A stretch of DNA of 64,000 nucleotides from Sporosarcina sp. P34 (GCF_002743375.1 NZ_PDZC01000005.1:62001-126000); one strand, 5' to 3'; counted from the first letter of the stretch, positions 9,250-19,232 are shown. Notes: generated by a model from the sequence alone, not told the origin. A program made the numbers and translations.

Positions 9250-9288
9250 GGACATAGTGGTTCTTGGTAGAATCACTATGTCTATTTT
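9250..9288 (+). terminator. Terminator after the cupin gene
   Basis: GACATAGTG and CACTATGTC pair around a 14-base loop and are followed by TATTTTTA. Confidence 0.65.
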
Positions 9289-9330
9289 TAGTAATTATAT
9301 TCAAAAGGTAGATGGATAACGTATTTTGAT

Positions 9331-9690
9331 TTAAAATATAAAGTTGCAGTTATTATGGTAGGTACCACAGGTATTAGCATATAAAACAATATAAACATTT
9401 TCGATTAAGTTATTCATATCATCTTCTTCTGTGACATAGTAGTTCTTCGCAATATTTTTTCTGTTCAGGGTATTTTGGTTTATTTGTAACATATCAACAC
9501 TTAAAATTATTTCCATTCTCTTTCGAGTTTCATGGACTATATCTTGAATTCGTACATAACAATCGTCACTAATCCCAAGAACAAATTCTACTTGACCAGG
9601 GTGTTAACGGTAATTGGTTTAAAATTTAATTGCACAACTGTTCCAACTAAACTCGTCTCATCAATGTACAGTTCATTTTTATACTGTTAA
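9331..9690 (-). other. Unrecognised minus-strand coding remnant
   Basis: Reading leftwards, NELYIDETSLVGTVVQLNFKP is followed by a break near 9605 and then a second frame, VEFVLGISDDCYVRIQDIV and so on, running to a stop at 9331. The two pieces look like one protein split by a frameshift. I do not recognise the family. The interval 9691-9916 holds no clear gene. Confidence 0.3.
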
Positions 9691-9916
9691 TACTCTATTC
9701 AAATTAGTATGAGGATAGCCTACACGAAGTACAAACTGTATTTGCTGACGAAAACCACGCAACGACAAGAGCCGGTTGAGTTGGACCGACAAGTTGTATC
9801 GATTTTCAAGCTACTTCCAAGGATCGGAACTCTACCTATCTTTACAAAGCATGGCAGTACATGATGCGGTTCATATGTCACTGACATATAAACGTTTATA
9901 ATTTACATGAAGAGCA

Positions 9917-10289
9917 ATGGAGATAAAAAATTATTGTCGAGAAGAGTACGGTACACTAAAAAACATTCCCTAGAATGTATATTACCGTATACTAACAGCG
10001 CGTGCTATGGAGAACTTTACAATTACCGGGAAAAAGTCACATCCCCAATTAATTTATCCATTAGCAACTTTGAAAAAAATAGCCACGAAAGCAAATGCTG
10101 AAATTAGTTTATTAGATTAAAAAGATTGCTTATGCGAGTATTAAAGCCACTAAAAAAATGAAACCAGAGATGTTAACAGACCAAGGCTTAGTTGATGCGA
10201 TTCAAGGAGGGGCAGGAACTTCTTTAAATATGAATATTAATGAGTTACTGGCAAACAGATTGAGTTGCATTAAGGATATTTTCGCTTAA
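9917..10289 (+). pseudogene. Aspartate ammonia-lyase N-terminal fragment, decayed
   Basis: Reading across frames from ATG 9917 gives the N-terminus of a fumarase/aspartase-family enzyme: VYYRILTARAMENFTITGKK, then HPQLIYPLATLKKIATKANAE, and after a stop and frameshift DAIQGGAGTSLNMNINELLANR. The last piece is the well-known QGGAGTSxNMNxNEVxANR segment of AspA/AnsB. There are in-frame stops near 9974 and 10117 and a frame change at about 10120, and the rest of the roughly 470-residue enzyme is missing. Confidence 0.75.
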
Positions 10290-10309
10290 ATGAGAGGATA
10301 TATATTTAA

Positions 10310-10346
10310 GGTCGATTGAATCCTTCGGGATGCAATCGGCTTTTTC
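10310..10346 (+). terminator. Rho-independent terminator
   Basis: GTCGATTG and CAATCGGC flank an inner ATCC/GGAT stem with a TTCG-type loop, then TTTTT. It directly follows the aspartase fragment. Confidence 0.7.
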
Positions 10347-10372
10347 TGTTTTAAAAATAATAGGAAAAGGAG

Positions 10373-10960
10373 TGGTTCAAATGGTTGGTAAATAATTAGA
10401 GCGTCTGGTTTCTAATGGAGAAAAGGGGGTACTAACAAGTCGTTCACCTGCCATTTGGATGAAGAGAGAGGAAGGAGGTTTCATGTCTTTAAATTTTGCG
10501 ATGCTTATCTGTTAAATGGTAATGGAGAAGTTGAAGCGCTTGAAGCGTTAACCGATATCAAAGGCATATTCTTATCCATTGAAAACAGTGACGTGAAGGT
10601 CATTGGTAGTAGAAGTATTGGAATCTATAGGAGGCGTTTTAAATGGTACTGGCAGGGGCAGAGGACATACAATACTTGGGGTCAGGGAATTAAGTTAGGA
10701 AAGGAAATTGAACGTGTTGAATCGGCTCTAAAGCAATGAAAGTTGAATTAAAGTCCTTCGTTGATGTTAATGGATCTGTTTATACAGATGATGTTATTTG
10801 AGATTACGCTATCCCTGCTCCGTGGCAATTTGACGAAAAGAGGATGAAAGAGTTAGCGCTATACATGGTACTAGAAGGTATAAATCCATGGGGAATATTG
10901 AATCACAAATGAGTTGTGGAAAACGAACTATCAGAACAATAATTATCAAATGATAGAGTT
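10373..10960 (+). other. Unrecognised decayed coding stretch
   Basis: A 94-codon frame runs from 10455 to 10739. A second piece beginning MKVELKSFVDVNGSVYTDDV at 10736 is cut by a stop and continues with DYAIPAPWQFDEKRMKELAL. Several short frames have good ribosome-binding sites but early stops. The pieces look like remains of small, perhaps phage- or plasmid-type, genes; I cannot name a family. Confidence 0.3.
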
Positions 10961-11085
10961 GCCTAGCGCAGCTCTTTTCATTGTCATTTCGTGAGTTTAC
11001 TGTACACTTTACATAAAAGGTAAAACATTCAATACATGTGTTCTTCTAAACAGACACAAAAATAAAAGGAATAGTTCGTGATACG

Positions 11086-11618
11086 ATGAAAAGTAAAATG
11101 ATGGCTATGTTGCTGCTGATTACTGCCTTATTAGTCGGCTGCAGTAAGGAAAATGCCAATAACGAAGGACAAGCACCACAAGAATCAGTAGACATTAAAG
11201 AATTAGTGAACGACTACACAGTTAGAAATGCTGTAGCTGCGTCCGCTTCTATTACATCGTCTGAACTGATTGTCACGGATGATGATAAAACGTTACAACA
11301 TACGATCTTCCAGAAGACGAATTTTTTGTATCGATCGCTCCTTTTGTAAACACTACACATCCTTGTGATATTCATAGTCTAACAGGTTGTCAAGGTGAAC
11401 TCGTCGAGGAAGATTTCGATGTACATATAGAAGATTCTGAAGGTCATGTGATTCTCGATGAAGTTAAGAAAACTGAAGCCAATGGATTTATTGACCTATG
11501 GCTTCCGCGTAATGACACATTCACTGTCACGATCAAACAGGATACGAAAAAAACCGTATCTGAAATCACTACATTCGATGGGGATAACACGTGCATCACG
11601 ACTATGCGTTTGGAGTGA
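11086..11618 (+). pseudogene. CueP-family metal-binding lipoprotein, single frameshift
   Basis: The start encodes a lipoprotein signal (MLLLITALLVGCSKE). The frame stops at 11349. From 11301 the neighbouring frame continues with YDLPEDEFFVSIAPFVN, then HPCDIHSLTGCQGELV and DGDNTCITTMRLE, ending at 11618. These cysteine-containing motifs are those of the CueP family, periplasmic or extracytoplasmic copper-binding proteins first known from Salmonella. One missing base near 11295-11301 would restore a protein of about 178 residues, so the break is recent, or a sequencing error. It ends just before a strong terminator. Confidence 0.7.
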
Positions 11619-11654
11619 TTTCGAAAGTGTTTTATCTCGAACTTCCTATTCAAA

Positions 11655-11693
11655 CCCCCTGTGCCGCAAACATTTCGGCACAGGGGTTTTTTG
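11655..11693. terminator. Bidirectional terminator
   Basis: CCCCTGTGCCG and CGGCACAGGGG form an 11-bp perfect stem followed by TTTTTT. It lies between the converging cueP-like gene and the ABC exporter gene. Confidence 0.85.
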
Positions 11694-11698
11694 TGTAT

Positions 11699-13411
11699 TT
11701 AGATTTGGTTAGCATCATGTAATTGAGCAAATGTACCGTTTTGACGTAATAGATTTTCATACGTTCCTTGCTCTTCGATACCATCTTCTGTCATCACGAT
11801 GATTTGATCAGCATTGCGAATCGTTGTGAGGCGATGCGCGATGATTAGTGTGGTGCGATTAACGGCTAGTTCTTCAAGTGATTGTTGAATGATACGTTCC
11901 GTTTCTGTATCCAGTGCGGAAGTTGCTTCATCAAGAATAAGAATCGGTGGATTTTTCAAGAACATTCGAGCGATTGCGAGGCGCTGCTTTTGTCCACCTG
12001 AGAGTTTTAATCCGCGTTCACCAATTTGCGTGTCATAGCCATTCGGCATACTATCGATTAAGTCGGTTAGATGGGCTTTTTCTGCAGCTTTAAATACTTC
12101 TTCGTCTGTTGCATCTAATTTACCGTACGCGATATTATCTCGAATCGTTCCTGTAAATAAGAAGACATCTTGTTGGACGATCCCAATTTGACTACGTAAT
12201 GATTTCTGCGTCATGTCCCGAATATCTATTCCATCTATTGAAATGGAACCTTCATTGACTTCGTAAAAACGAGGAATGAGTGAACAAATAGTCGTCTTCC
12301 CAGCACCCGAAGGGCCGACGAACGCAACGGTTTGTCCAGCGTGAATCGTTAAGTCGATATTGCGTAACACAGGTCGCTCCACGTCGTAGCCAAATGTCAC
12401 ATCACGAAGTGTAATATCTCCATGTAACTGATCAACGACTAGCGCGTTTTTTCTATCTTTAATTTCCGGATCTTGGTTAATTAATGCACGGAAACGACTA
12501 AAACCTGCCATCCCTTTTGGATATAGCTCGAGCAAGGCACTAATTTTATCAATAGGTTTAATCAAAATATTGCTGAATAAAATAAAGCTGACGAGTTCAC
12601 CGTACGATAATTTATCATTCACTGTGAACCAAGCACCGACAATCAAAATAACGAGTGTGACGAGGCGAGTGAGCATATACATCGAAGACGTAGCCCAAGC
12701 CATGACTTTATACGCTTTAAGTTTAGCCAAGCGGAACTGATCATTGTCTTGCTGGAAACGACGTAATTCAAAGTCTTCATTCGTAAATGACTTCACTACG
12801 CGTGAGCCAGACACAGAATCCTCAACCCGTCCATTGACATCCGCGATATTTTGATACATTTTATGCCAAGCCGCATTCATCTTCTTGTTAGAGTAAGAGA
12901 CAACTACTGCGAGGAGCGGAACCATCACGATGGCGATCAAAGCGAGCTCAGGGTTGATCGTATACATAATTCCGAATGCGCCTAGAATCGTCATGACCGC
13001 GATGAAAGCATCTTCTGGTCCATGGTGAGCCAGTTCACCGATATCAAATAAATCAGTCGTAATGCGCGTCATAATGTGGCCTGTTTTGGTATTGTCAAAA
13101 AATCGGAAAGATTGTTTCTGCACATGTTCGAACAATTCACGGCGCATATCGGTTTCAATATTAATCCCAAGCTTATGCCCTAAATAGCTAACAATATAAT
13201 GAAGTAACGTACTCACCAAATAGACGAGCAATAGTAAAAAGCTAACTGTGATAATTCGGTTCCAATCTCCTGATGGCAGTAGTGCGTCGATAAACCACTG
13301 AACAGCGAGAGGGAAAGCCAGTTCAAGCAGTGCTACAAAAATCGCACTGAAAAAATCGATCAAGAACAAGCGCCGATGTGGCTTGTAGTAGGAGAAAAAT
13401 TGTGTAATCAT
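11699..13411 (-). CDS. ABC exporter half-transporter (membrane domain fused to ATPase)
   Basis: A 570-residue fusion of an ABC_membrane domain (about residues 1-310, six helices) and a C-terminal ATPase. Visible motifs are Walker A GPSGAGKTT, signature LSGGQKQR, Walker B ILILDEATSALD and the H-loop IIAHRL. It belongs to the homodimeric MsbA/BmrA-like class that exports lipids, drugs or peptides; the substrate is unknown. The ATG follows AAAGGA. It is monocistronic, with the shared terminator at its 3' end. Confidence 0.88.
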   Translation of the reverse strand: MITQFFSYYKPHRRLFLIDFFSAIFVALLELAFPLAVQWFIDALLPSGDWNRIITVSFLLLLVYLVSTLLHYIVSYLGHKLGINIETDMRRELFEHVQKQSFRFFDNTKTGHIMTRITTDLFDIGELAHHGPEDAFIAVMTILGAFGIMYTINPELALIAIVMVPLLAVVVSYSNKKMNAAWHKMYQNIADVNGRVEDSVSGSRVVKSFTNEDFELRRFQQDNDQFRLAKLKAYKVMAWATSSMYMLTRLVTLVILIVGAWFTVNDKLSYGELVSFILFSNILIKPIDKISALLELYPKGMAGFSRFRALINQDPEIKDRKNALVVDQLHGDITLRDVTFGYDVERPVLRNIDLTIHAGQTVAFVGPSGAGKTTICSLIPRFYEVNEGSISIDGIDIRDMTQKSLRSQIGIVQQDVFLFTGTIRDNIAYGKLDATDEEVFKAAEKAHLTDLIDSMPNGYDTQIGERGLKLSGGQKQRLAIARMFLKNPPILILDEATSALDTETERIIQQSLEELAVNRTTLIIAHRLTTIRNADQIIVMTEDGIEEQGTYENLLRQNGTFAQLHDANQI

Positions 13412-13649
13412 GTAGTAATTCCTTTCCGTTTATGTATTAGTAATATAAGAGATGACTGAGAAAAAATCATCTATTAATCAACTATAAGCTAATGAGAGTA
13501 AAGGTGGAAGTAGAACTACTCCTGATACCGTCTAACTAGTAGTATAATGGTATGATTTTTGTGGAAATGTTAACAGTCAGATAAGTTTGTATCAGTATAC
13601 TTTTCATCTGCCATTTAAAAGGGTAGCTAATATTCGGCGTTGAGTAGAT

Positions 13650-14275
13650 GTGGAGAGGAAAGGGCTTCAATATATGTATATCTTCAGTAAAGGTTTGATG
13701 AGCTATAATTCTGTGCTTTCCGGATTAGTGCTACAAACATTTTTGACAGGACCTACCGCCTGGTTTGTGGCGTTGGTTGGAGCCGCGATCACTGCGGTAA
13801 TCACCGCGACGCTTATGTATTTCCTGGGCAACTTCGACTTTCCCATCTTAACATTACCATTTATTCTATTCGCTTGGTTTGTACTGCTTTCATCCTATAA
13901 ACTCGATAGTATCAAGTTAAGTGATTCATTGTCTCCGCAAAGTTTGGCTAATTGGGAATTGCATATAGAAGGCAAAATCAATCTACTTCGAGCAACGTTC
14001 AATGGAATCGGTCAAATCTTTTTTGTCACTGAAGCTATACCTGGTCTTTTATTATTCATTGCGGTAATTTGGGCTAGCAGGGAAATGGGCAGCACAACAG
14101 GAAGGAGAATCGCTATGGACCTATTACAGGGGTGGTGGCGGGATGTATGACAGTTCCCTTAATGGCAAGTGTCAGCATTTGGTTATTACCGTTTGGACTT
14201 CCTGCATTGACGATGCCGTTTGCACTGAGCACTTGGTTGATTTTGGGGGCTATGAAAGTTTTACCGGATTTATAA
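13650..14275 (+). pseudogene. Urea transporter (UT/Yut family) pseudogene
   Basis: The first frame encodes SYNSVLSGLVLQTFLTGP, then LPFILFAWFVLLSSYKLDSIKLSD, SLANWELHIEGKINLL and GIGQIFFVTEAIPGLLLFIAV, all typical of bacterial urea transporters. After about residue 150 the frame changes. The far C-terminus, MTVPLMASVSIWLLPFGLPA then KVLPDL, follows directly in another frame up to 14275. Both the N-terminal part and the second internal repeat (well over 100 residues) are missing. The gene faces the importer operon that follows. Confidence 0.75.
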
Positions 14276-14378
14276 CGCTCTATAATGAAAAATAGTAATC
14301 GTTAGACGGGACAAATGTATACAAACATGAAATAATTATGAAATATGGTAAATTTATTGACTTAAAAAGGAGATATGT

Positions 14379-15959
14379 ATGATTACAATGAATAAGAAAA
14401 TGCTTGTACTATTTATGGTACTCGTAGTGATGGTGGCAGGTTGTAATAAAAAAGAGAATGTGGAGAAATCGACTCCACCTAAAGAAAATCGACTCATTTA
14501 TGCTTCCGAAGAGGAGTTCGAAGGGCTAAACCCGATTCTCGAAGAAACGAACCTAGATGCATTGTTGTTTCGTGGAGTCATGCGATTTGATGAAACTAAT
14601 AAAGTAGTTACGGATATCGCGGACTCGTTCGATGTATCAGAAGATCAACTTACGTATACATTTATGTTAAAAAAAGGTATTACATTCCATGACGGGAAAG
14701 AACTCACGGCAGAAGATGTCGTGTTCACGATAGAAAGTATTATGGATGATCAAAACGCTTCATTTTTGAAGTCTGATTTTGAAAAAGTGGAATCTATCAA
14801 AACGCTGGATGATTATACCGTAGAAGTTACATTAAAACAGCCATTTACACCGTTATTAGACAAGTTAACCGTACCGATTCTTCCGAAACATGCTTTTGAA
14901 GGAATCGATATGAGAACGGCTGACTTTAACAGCCATCCGATTGGTGTTGGGCCGTATATGTTTGATAATTGGGATCGCGGCAATTCGTTGACATTACAGG
15001 CGTACAGCGACTTTTTTGGAACGAAACCTTCGATTGAACAAGTGATTTTTAAATTTATTCCTGATAGTAATGTTCGGGCCCTTCAGTTAAAATCGGGCGA
15101 GGTAGATGTTGCACTGTTGGATCCTGTACAAGTTGAAAACTTGGAAAGAGAAGAGAATGTAGCGATTTACGATATAGAATCGGCGGATTACCGCGGTATT
15201 TTATTCAATATGAATTTGGATCTTTGGAAAGATGTCCATGTCCGTCGTGCATTTAGTTATGCCACCGACCGAGAGCAAATAGTAAACGGGATTTTAAAAG
15301 GACATGGCACTGTAGCCTATTCACCGTTGCAAAACCATGAATTCAATAACATTCAAATTGAAAAGTACACCTATGACGTGGAGAAAGCGAATGCGCTATT
15401 AGATGAAGCGGGTTGGAAAGAAAATGAGGATGGTATCCGTACGAAAGATGGAGAAAAATTGGCATTTACGATCACTGCCCCTGCAAGTGATACCGTTCGT
15501 GTCAATATGGCGAATTACGTTGCAGAAGGCTTTAAAGACATTGGAGCGGATGTAAAAGTAGCTGCACTCGACTGGAGTGCGATTACGATCGAAGACGCAG
15601 ATGCGTTCATGGTTGGTTGGGGCAGTCCCTATGACGCGGATCATCATACGCACATATTGTTCCATACGAATGAATCGAGTATCAATAGCTCCGGTTACAA
15701 TTATGGTAGTTATTCGAATGAAAAAGTGGATGAACTCCTTGCAAAAGGGCGCACCACGACGGATCCGGAAGAACGTAGAGCAATTTATATGCAGTTCCAA
15801 GAAGAACTTGCGAAGGATCCGGCATTTGACTTTATTGCCTACGTGAATGCGGTGTATGGTATTAATAAAAATGTGAGCGGTGTGAAAGAACGAACGCTAG
15901 GTCATCATGGATCTGGTTTCCTCTGGAACGTTGAGGAGTGGAAGTGGAATGATCGGTAA
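14379..15959 (+). CDS. Nickel/peptide-type ABC transporter substrate-binding lipoprotein
   Basis: A 526-residue SBP_bac_5 family protein with a lipoprotein signal (lipobox VMVAGCNKK). Family hallmarks include EGLNPILEET, TFMLKKGITFHDGKELTAEDVVFT and a C-terminal GSGFLWNVEEW. It is histidine-rich near the ligand side (DADHHTHILFH, LGHHGSG), which suits a metal-chelate ligand such as nickel-histidine but does not prove it. The start follows AAAAAGGAG. It is first in a five-gene operon and overlaps the next gene by 11 bases. The dead urea transporter upstream supports a nickel-for-urease history. A dipeptide or oligopeptide ligand is the alternative. Confidence 0.8.
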   Translation: MITMNKKMLVLFMVLVVMVAGCNKKENVEKSTPPKENRLIYASEEEFEGLNPILEETNLDALLFRGVMRFDETNKVVTDIADSFDVSEDQLTYTFMLKKGITFHDGKELTAEDVVFTIESIMDDQNASFLKSDFEKVESIKTLDDYTVEVTLKQPFTPLLDKLTVPILPKHAFEGIDMRTADFNSHPIGVGPYMFDNWDRGNSLTLQAYSDFFGTKPSIEQVIFKFIPDSNVRALQLKSGEVDVALLDPVQVENLEREENVAIYDIESADYRGILFNMNLDLWKDVHVRRAFSYATDREQIVNGILKGHGTVAYSPLQNHEFNNIQIEKYTYDVEKANALLDEAGWKENEDGIRTKDGEKLAFTITAPASDTVRVNMANYVAEGFKDIGADVKVAALDWSAITIEDADAFMVGWGSPYDADHHTHILFHTNESSINSSGYNYGSYSNEKVDELLAKGRTTTDPEERRAIYMQFQEELAKDPAFDFIAYVNAVYGINKNVSGVKERTLGHHGSGFLWNVEEWKWNDR

Positions 15960-16917
15960 ATGGATTGGGAAGCGAATGGTGATGGGGCTCATAGTCCTCT
16001 TCATCGTTAGCTTCCTCTCTTTTTTCATTATGCAAGTAGCACCTGGAGATCCTGCAATAGCTTTCTATGGAGGAAATGCGCAGACGTTAACTGCAGCCGA
16101 AATAGAACGCATTACCCGTGCGTATGCATTAGACCGTCCTGTTGCAGAGCAATATGTTGCGTGGCTAGGAGAAACCGTTAAAGGGAATTTAGGGATTTCT
16201 TATAAAGAAGGCAGACCTGTTTTTGAAATCATCATGGAACGACTACCGAATACGGTACTTTTATTTAGCGTGACGATGTTTTGTATTGTTATAGGTTCAC
16301 TTTGGCTCGGTACAGTAGCCGGTATGAGAGCAAATTCTATATGGGATAGAGGACTTTCCACTATTAGTATCGCGACGTCTTCCATACCTCCCTTTTGGCT
16401 AGGTATTTTGTTCATCTATGTCTTTGCTGTGAGTCTAGGGATTCTTCCTTCTTCTGGTTCGGGCGATGTAGGTGGTAATGGCGGCATGGTAGATAAAATC
16501 CGTCATCTCATCATGCCCGCCAGTGTGATGATTGTAACGCATGTAGGGATTTATGCACGTTTTCTACAGGAAAGTATTAAGAGAGAAAATGGCCAGTACT
16601 ATGTGAAGGTGGCACGGGCAAATGGTGTGTTGGAGAGATCCATTCGAAACGGAATCGTGCGTAACGCCTCTATTCCGTACTTGAATTACATCGCTATGAC
16701 TATTCCGTCGTTCTTTGGCGGTTCTATTATTGTGGAATCATTGTTTGCGTGGTCTGGAATTGGGCAATTGACAGTAAAGGCAGTCGTAACAAAGGATTTC
16801 CCTTTACTAATGGGCAGCATTATGGTGACGGGTGTCCTGGTCGTCATTACGCTATTTATTGTCGATCTCATTATGTATGCTATCGATCCGAAGCTACGTA
16901 AAGGAGGCATCCGGTAA
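15949..16917 (+). CDS. NikB/DppB-like ABC permease
   Basis: About 322 residues with six predicted membrane segments and the usual N-terminal VAPGDPA motif of DppB/NikB proteins. The EAA loop region is VKVARANGVLERSIRNGIVRNA. The ATG at 15949 overlaps the upstream gene and follows GAGGAG; a start at 15907 would add residues read from inside the binding-protein gene. With the next gene it forms the membrane channel. Confidence 0.82.
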   Translation: MIGKWIGKRMVMGLIVLFIVSFLSFFIMQVAPGDPAIAFYGGNAQTLTAAEIERITRAYALDRPVAEQYVAWLGETVKGNLGISYKEGRPVFEIIMERLPNTVLLFSVTMFCIVIGSLWLGTVAGMRANSIWDRGLSTISIATSSIPPFWLGILFIYVFAVSLGILPSSGSGDVGGNGGMVDKIRHLIMPASVMIVTHVGIYARFLQESIKRENGQYYVKVARANGVLERSIRNGIVRNASIPYLNYIAMTIPSFFGGSIIVESLFAWSGIGQLTVKAVVTKDFPLLMGSIMVTGVLVVITLFIVDLIMYAIDPKLRKGGIR

Positions 16918-17730
16918 ATGAAGTTACGGAAAGCACTTTTGTTTTGGTATAGCCTTCTTGGATTGATTGTATTGTTGACAGTGTTTTCAACTATACTCGC
17001 CCCTTACAGTCCGAATGACATGAACATGGATGAAATATATAGTGCCCCGAGTAGTGATCATTGGTTAGGAACGGACCATTTAGGCCGAGACGTTTTTTCG
17101 CGTTTACTGGAAGGTGGAAAAGTGACACTCGTTGTAGCAAGTGGTTCGGTTATTTTGTCGCTATTCATTGGAGTTGTGTATGGTGGGATTAGTGGATATT
17201 TCGGCGGTGTAATCGATACCGTCATGATGCGATTATTGGAAGCACTGATTACCATTCCCGCACTGATTATTATTTTGGTTTTTCAAGTAATCATTCAAGG
17301 CGGCATGTGGAGCATGGCACTGCTCATTGGATTGACGGGATGGCTTGTGACCGCAAGGATTGTGCGTTCAGAATTCATTCGTTTAAAAGAAGAAGAGTTT
17401 GTTAAAATGGCCAACATGTTGGGGACGCCTGTTTGGAATATATTATGGAGTCATTTGCTACGCAACAGCATACCTGCTATTTTTGTCGTGACGCTATTTA
17501 ATTTTGCTGCCGCGATTTTTATGGAAGTGTCACTTAGTTTTCTCGGCATTGGTATACCTCCAGCGATTCCTTCTTGGGGGAATATGTTATACTACGCGCA
17601 AAACGATATTTTAATTGGTGCTTGGTGGATTGGATTATTTCCAGGTATTATGATTTTCTTGACGATCCTCGCCATTAACTTTATCGGAGAGGCATGGAAA
17701 AATCCGGAGCGGAGGCGGGTCAATGATTGA
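16918..17730 (+). CDS. NikC/DppC-like ABC permease
   Basis: 270 residues, with the DppC/NikC hallmark HWLGTDHLGRDVFSRLL near the N-terminus and the EAA loop VKMANMLGTPVWNILWSHLLRN. The ATG directly follows the stop codon of the previous gene, and AAAGGAGG lies within that gene's end. It overlaps the ATPase gene by 8 bases. It partners the preceding permease in the peptide/nickel importer. Confidence 0.85.
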   Translation: MKLRKALLFWYSLLGLIVLLTVFSTILAPYSPNDMNMDEIYSAPSSDHWLGTDHLGRDVFSRLLEGGKVTLVVASGSVILSLFIGVVYGGISGYFGGVIDTVMMRLLEALITIPALIIILVFQVIIQGGMWSMALLIGLTGWLVTARIVRSEFIRLKEEEFVKMANMLGTPVWNILWSHLLRNSIPAIFVVTLFNFAAAIFMEVSLSFLGIGIPPAIPSWGNMLYYAQNDILIGAWWIGLFPGIMIFLTILAINFIGEAWKNPERRRVND

Positions 17731-18472
17731 AGTACGAGACCTATCTATTCATATACAAGGTAAGCACATTACACATCATATGGATTTCACGATACCGCGT
17801 GGAAACATCACGTCGCTGATTGGAGAAAGTGGCAGTGGAAAGAGCCTGACGGTGTCCGCCTTACTTGGCATGTTGCCAGACGACGCGAAAGTTAGCGGAT
17901 CTATCATGTACGAAGATCGAAACGTATTGGATGCGTCTGATCAGGAGATGGAAAACGTGAGGAAGCAGGATATTTTCACAATATTCCAAGACGCCTCAAA
18001 CAGTTTTAATCCGTCGGTGAAAATGGGGCGTCAACTCTATGCATTTTCAGGGGAACGAGTAGGAGATTCATTACAGGTATTCAATGAAAAAATGCATGTG
18101 ATTTTAGACAAGTTGGGACTAGGTTGGGAAGTGGTCGAGCAATATCCTTTTCAATTATCAGGCGGGATGTTGCAAAGGTGTATGATTGCATGCGCATTTT
18201 ACGTGGAACCTGCTTTACTCATTGCAGACGAGCCTACATCCGCACTCGATATGGTGCTTCAAAAAGAATTCATCCAATTGCTAATACGTTTGAATGAAGA
18301 AAAGGGGACGACGATTTTTCTTATTACCCATGACCTGGATATCGTCGCTGAAGCCGCTCATGAAATGATCGTTATGCAGCAAGGACGCATTGTGGAGACG
18401 GGAAAAGTGGAAACGATTTTCTCGCACCCCCAACATGCCTATACGAAGCGATTGTTAGAGAGTAGATTTTAG
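17723..18472 (+). CDS. NikD/DppD-like ABC ATPase
   Basis: 249 residues with Walker A GESGSGKS, signature LSGGMLQR, Walker B LLIADEPTSALD and ITHDLDIVAE. It is shorter than a typical DppD (about 330 residues) because it lacks the C-terminal oligopeptide-transporter extension, as in NikD. That supports a nickel-type rather than a classic Opp system. Confidence 0.82.
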   Translation: MIEVRDLSIHIQGKHITHHMDFTIPRGNITSLIGESGSGKSLTVSALLGMLPDDAKVSGSIMYEDRNVLDASDQEMENVRKQDIFTIFQDASNSFNPSVKMGRQLYAFSGERVGDSLQVFNEKMHVILDKLGLGWEVVEQYPFQLSGGMLQRCMIACAFYVEPALLIADEPTSALDMVLQKEFIQLLIRLNEEKGTTIFLITHDLDIVAEAAHEMIVMQQGRIVETGKVETIFSHPQHAYTKRLLESRF

Positions 18473-18485
18473 GAGTGGGTGGCAA

Positions 18486-19232
18486 ATGTTAGCTGTATCA
18501 AATGTTTCAAAACGTTACAACAACGGAAACCAGACGAAAATAGCGTTGAATGGCATAGATTTGACTGTACATGAAGGAGAAGTTGTAGGTTTAGTAGGCG
18601 AGAGTGGTTGTGGAAAAAGTACACTCGCACGTGTCGTAATGCAACTGGAATCAGCGGACAGTGGTCTCATTACATTCAACGGTAAACCAGTCACACAAAA
18701 AAGCCGAAAATCCTTTTATCAAGCGACCCAATTAATTTTTCAAAATGCATCTGCCGCGCTAAATCCTTCCTGGACAGTGCGTAAAATATTGCTCGAGCCT
18801 CTTCGCGCGATGAAAGGCGATCGTGATGCACATATTCGGCAAATGCTTGGAAGAGTAAAATTATCGGAAGCGCATTTACATAAGTACCCTTCAGAATTGA
18901 GTGGCGGGGAACGGCAACGTGTCAACTTGCTTCGCTCGCTTTTAGTTAAACCCGATTTGCTCATTTGTGATGAAATCATATCCAATTTGGATCGATTAAT
19001 TCAAAGGGAAATCATTGATTTGCTTCTAGAACAGAATCGGGAAATGGGTATGTCGATTTTATTCATTGCGCATGATCTGCAAGCGGTCATGTATGCATGT
19101 GATCGAATATATGTAATGAAGGATGGACGAGTGGTGGATGAAAGTGTGAAAACAGATGGAGTATTCCACTTTGCTCATTCATATGCGAGACAACTATTTG
19201 ACTCCGTATTAGGGAATCGAATGAGGGAATAA
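18486..19232 (+). CDS. NikE/DppF-like ABC ATPase
   Basis: 248 residues with Walker A GESGCGKST and signature LSGGERQR. Walker B is unusual: LLICDEIISNLD in place of the common DEPTSALD, although the catalytic Asp-Glu pair is kept. It lacks the C-terminal Opp extension, as NikE does. It is the last gene of the importer operon, 13 bases after its partner ATPase, and is followed by a terminator. Confidence 0.82.
   Translation: MLAVSNVSKRYNNGNQTKIALNGIDLTVHEGEVVGLVGESGCGKSTLARVVMQLESADSGLITFNGKPVTQKSRKSFYQATQLIFQNASAALNPSWTVRKILLEPLRAMKGDRDAHIRQMLGRVKLSEAHLHKYPSELSGGERQRVNLLRSLLVKPDLLICDEIISNLDRLIQREIIDLLLEQNREMGMSILFIAHDLQAVMYACDRIYVMKDGRVVDESVKTDGVFHFAHSYARQLFDSVLGNRMRE

Noticed and set aside
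15399..15846. Long frames on both strands within the substrate-binding protein gene
   Set aside because: They overlap a complete SBP_bac_5 protein in other frames and show no family motifs.
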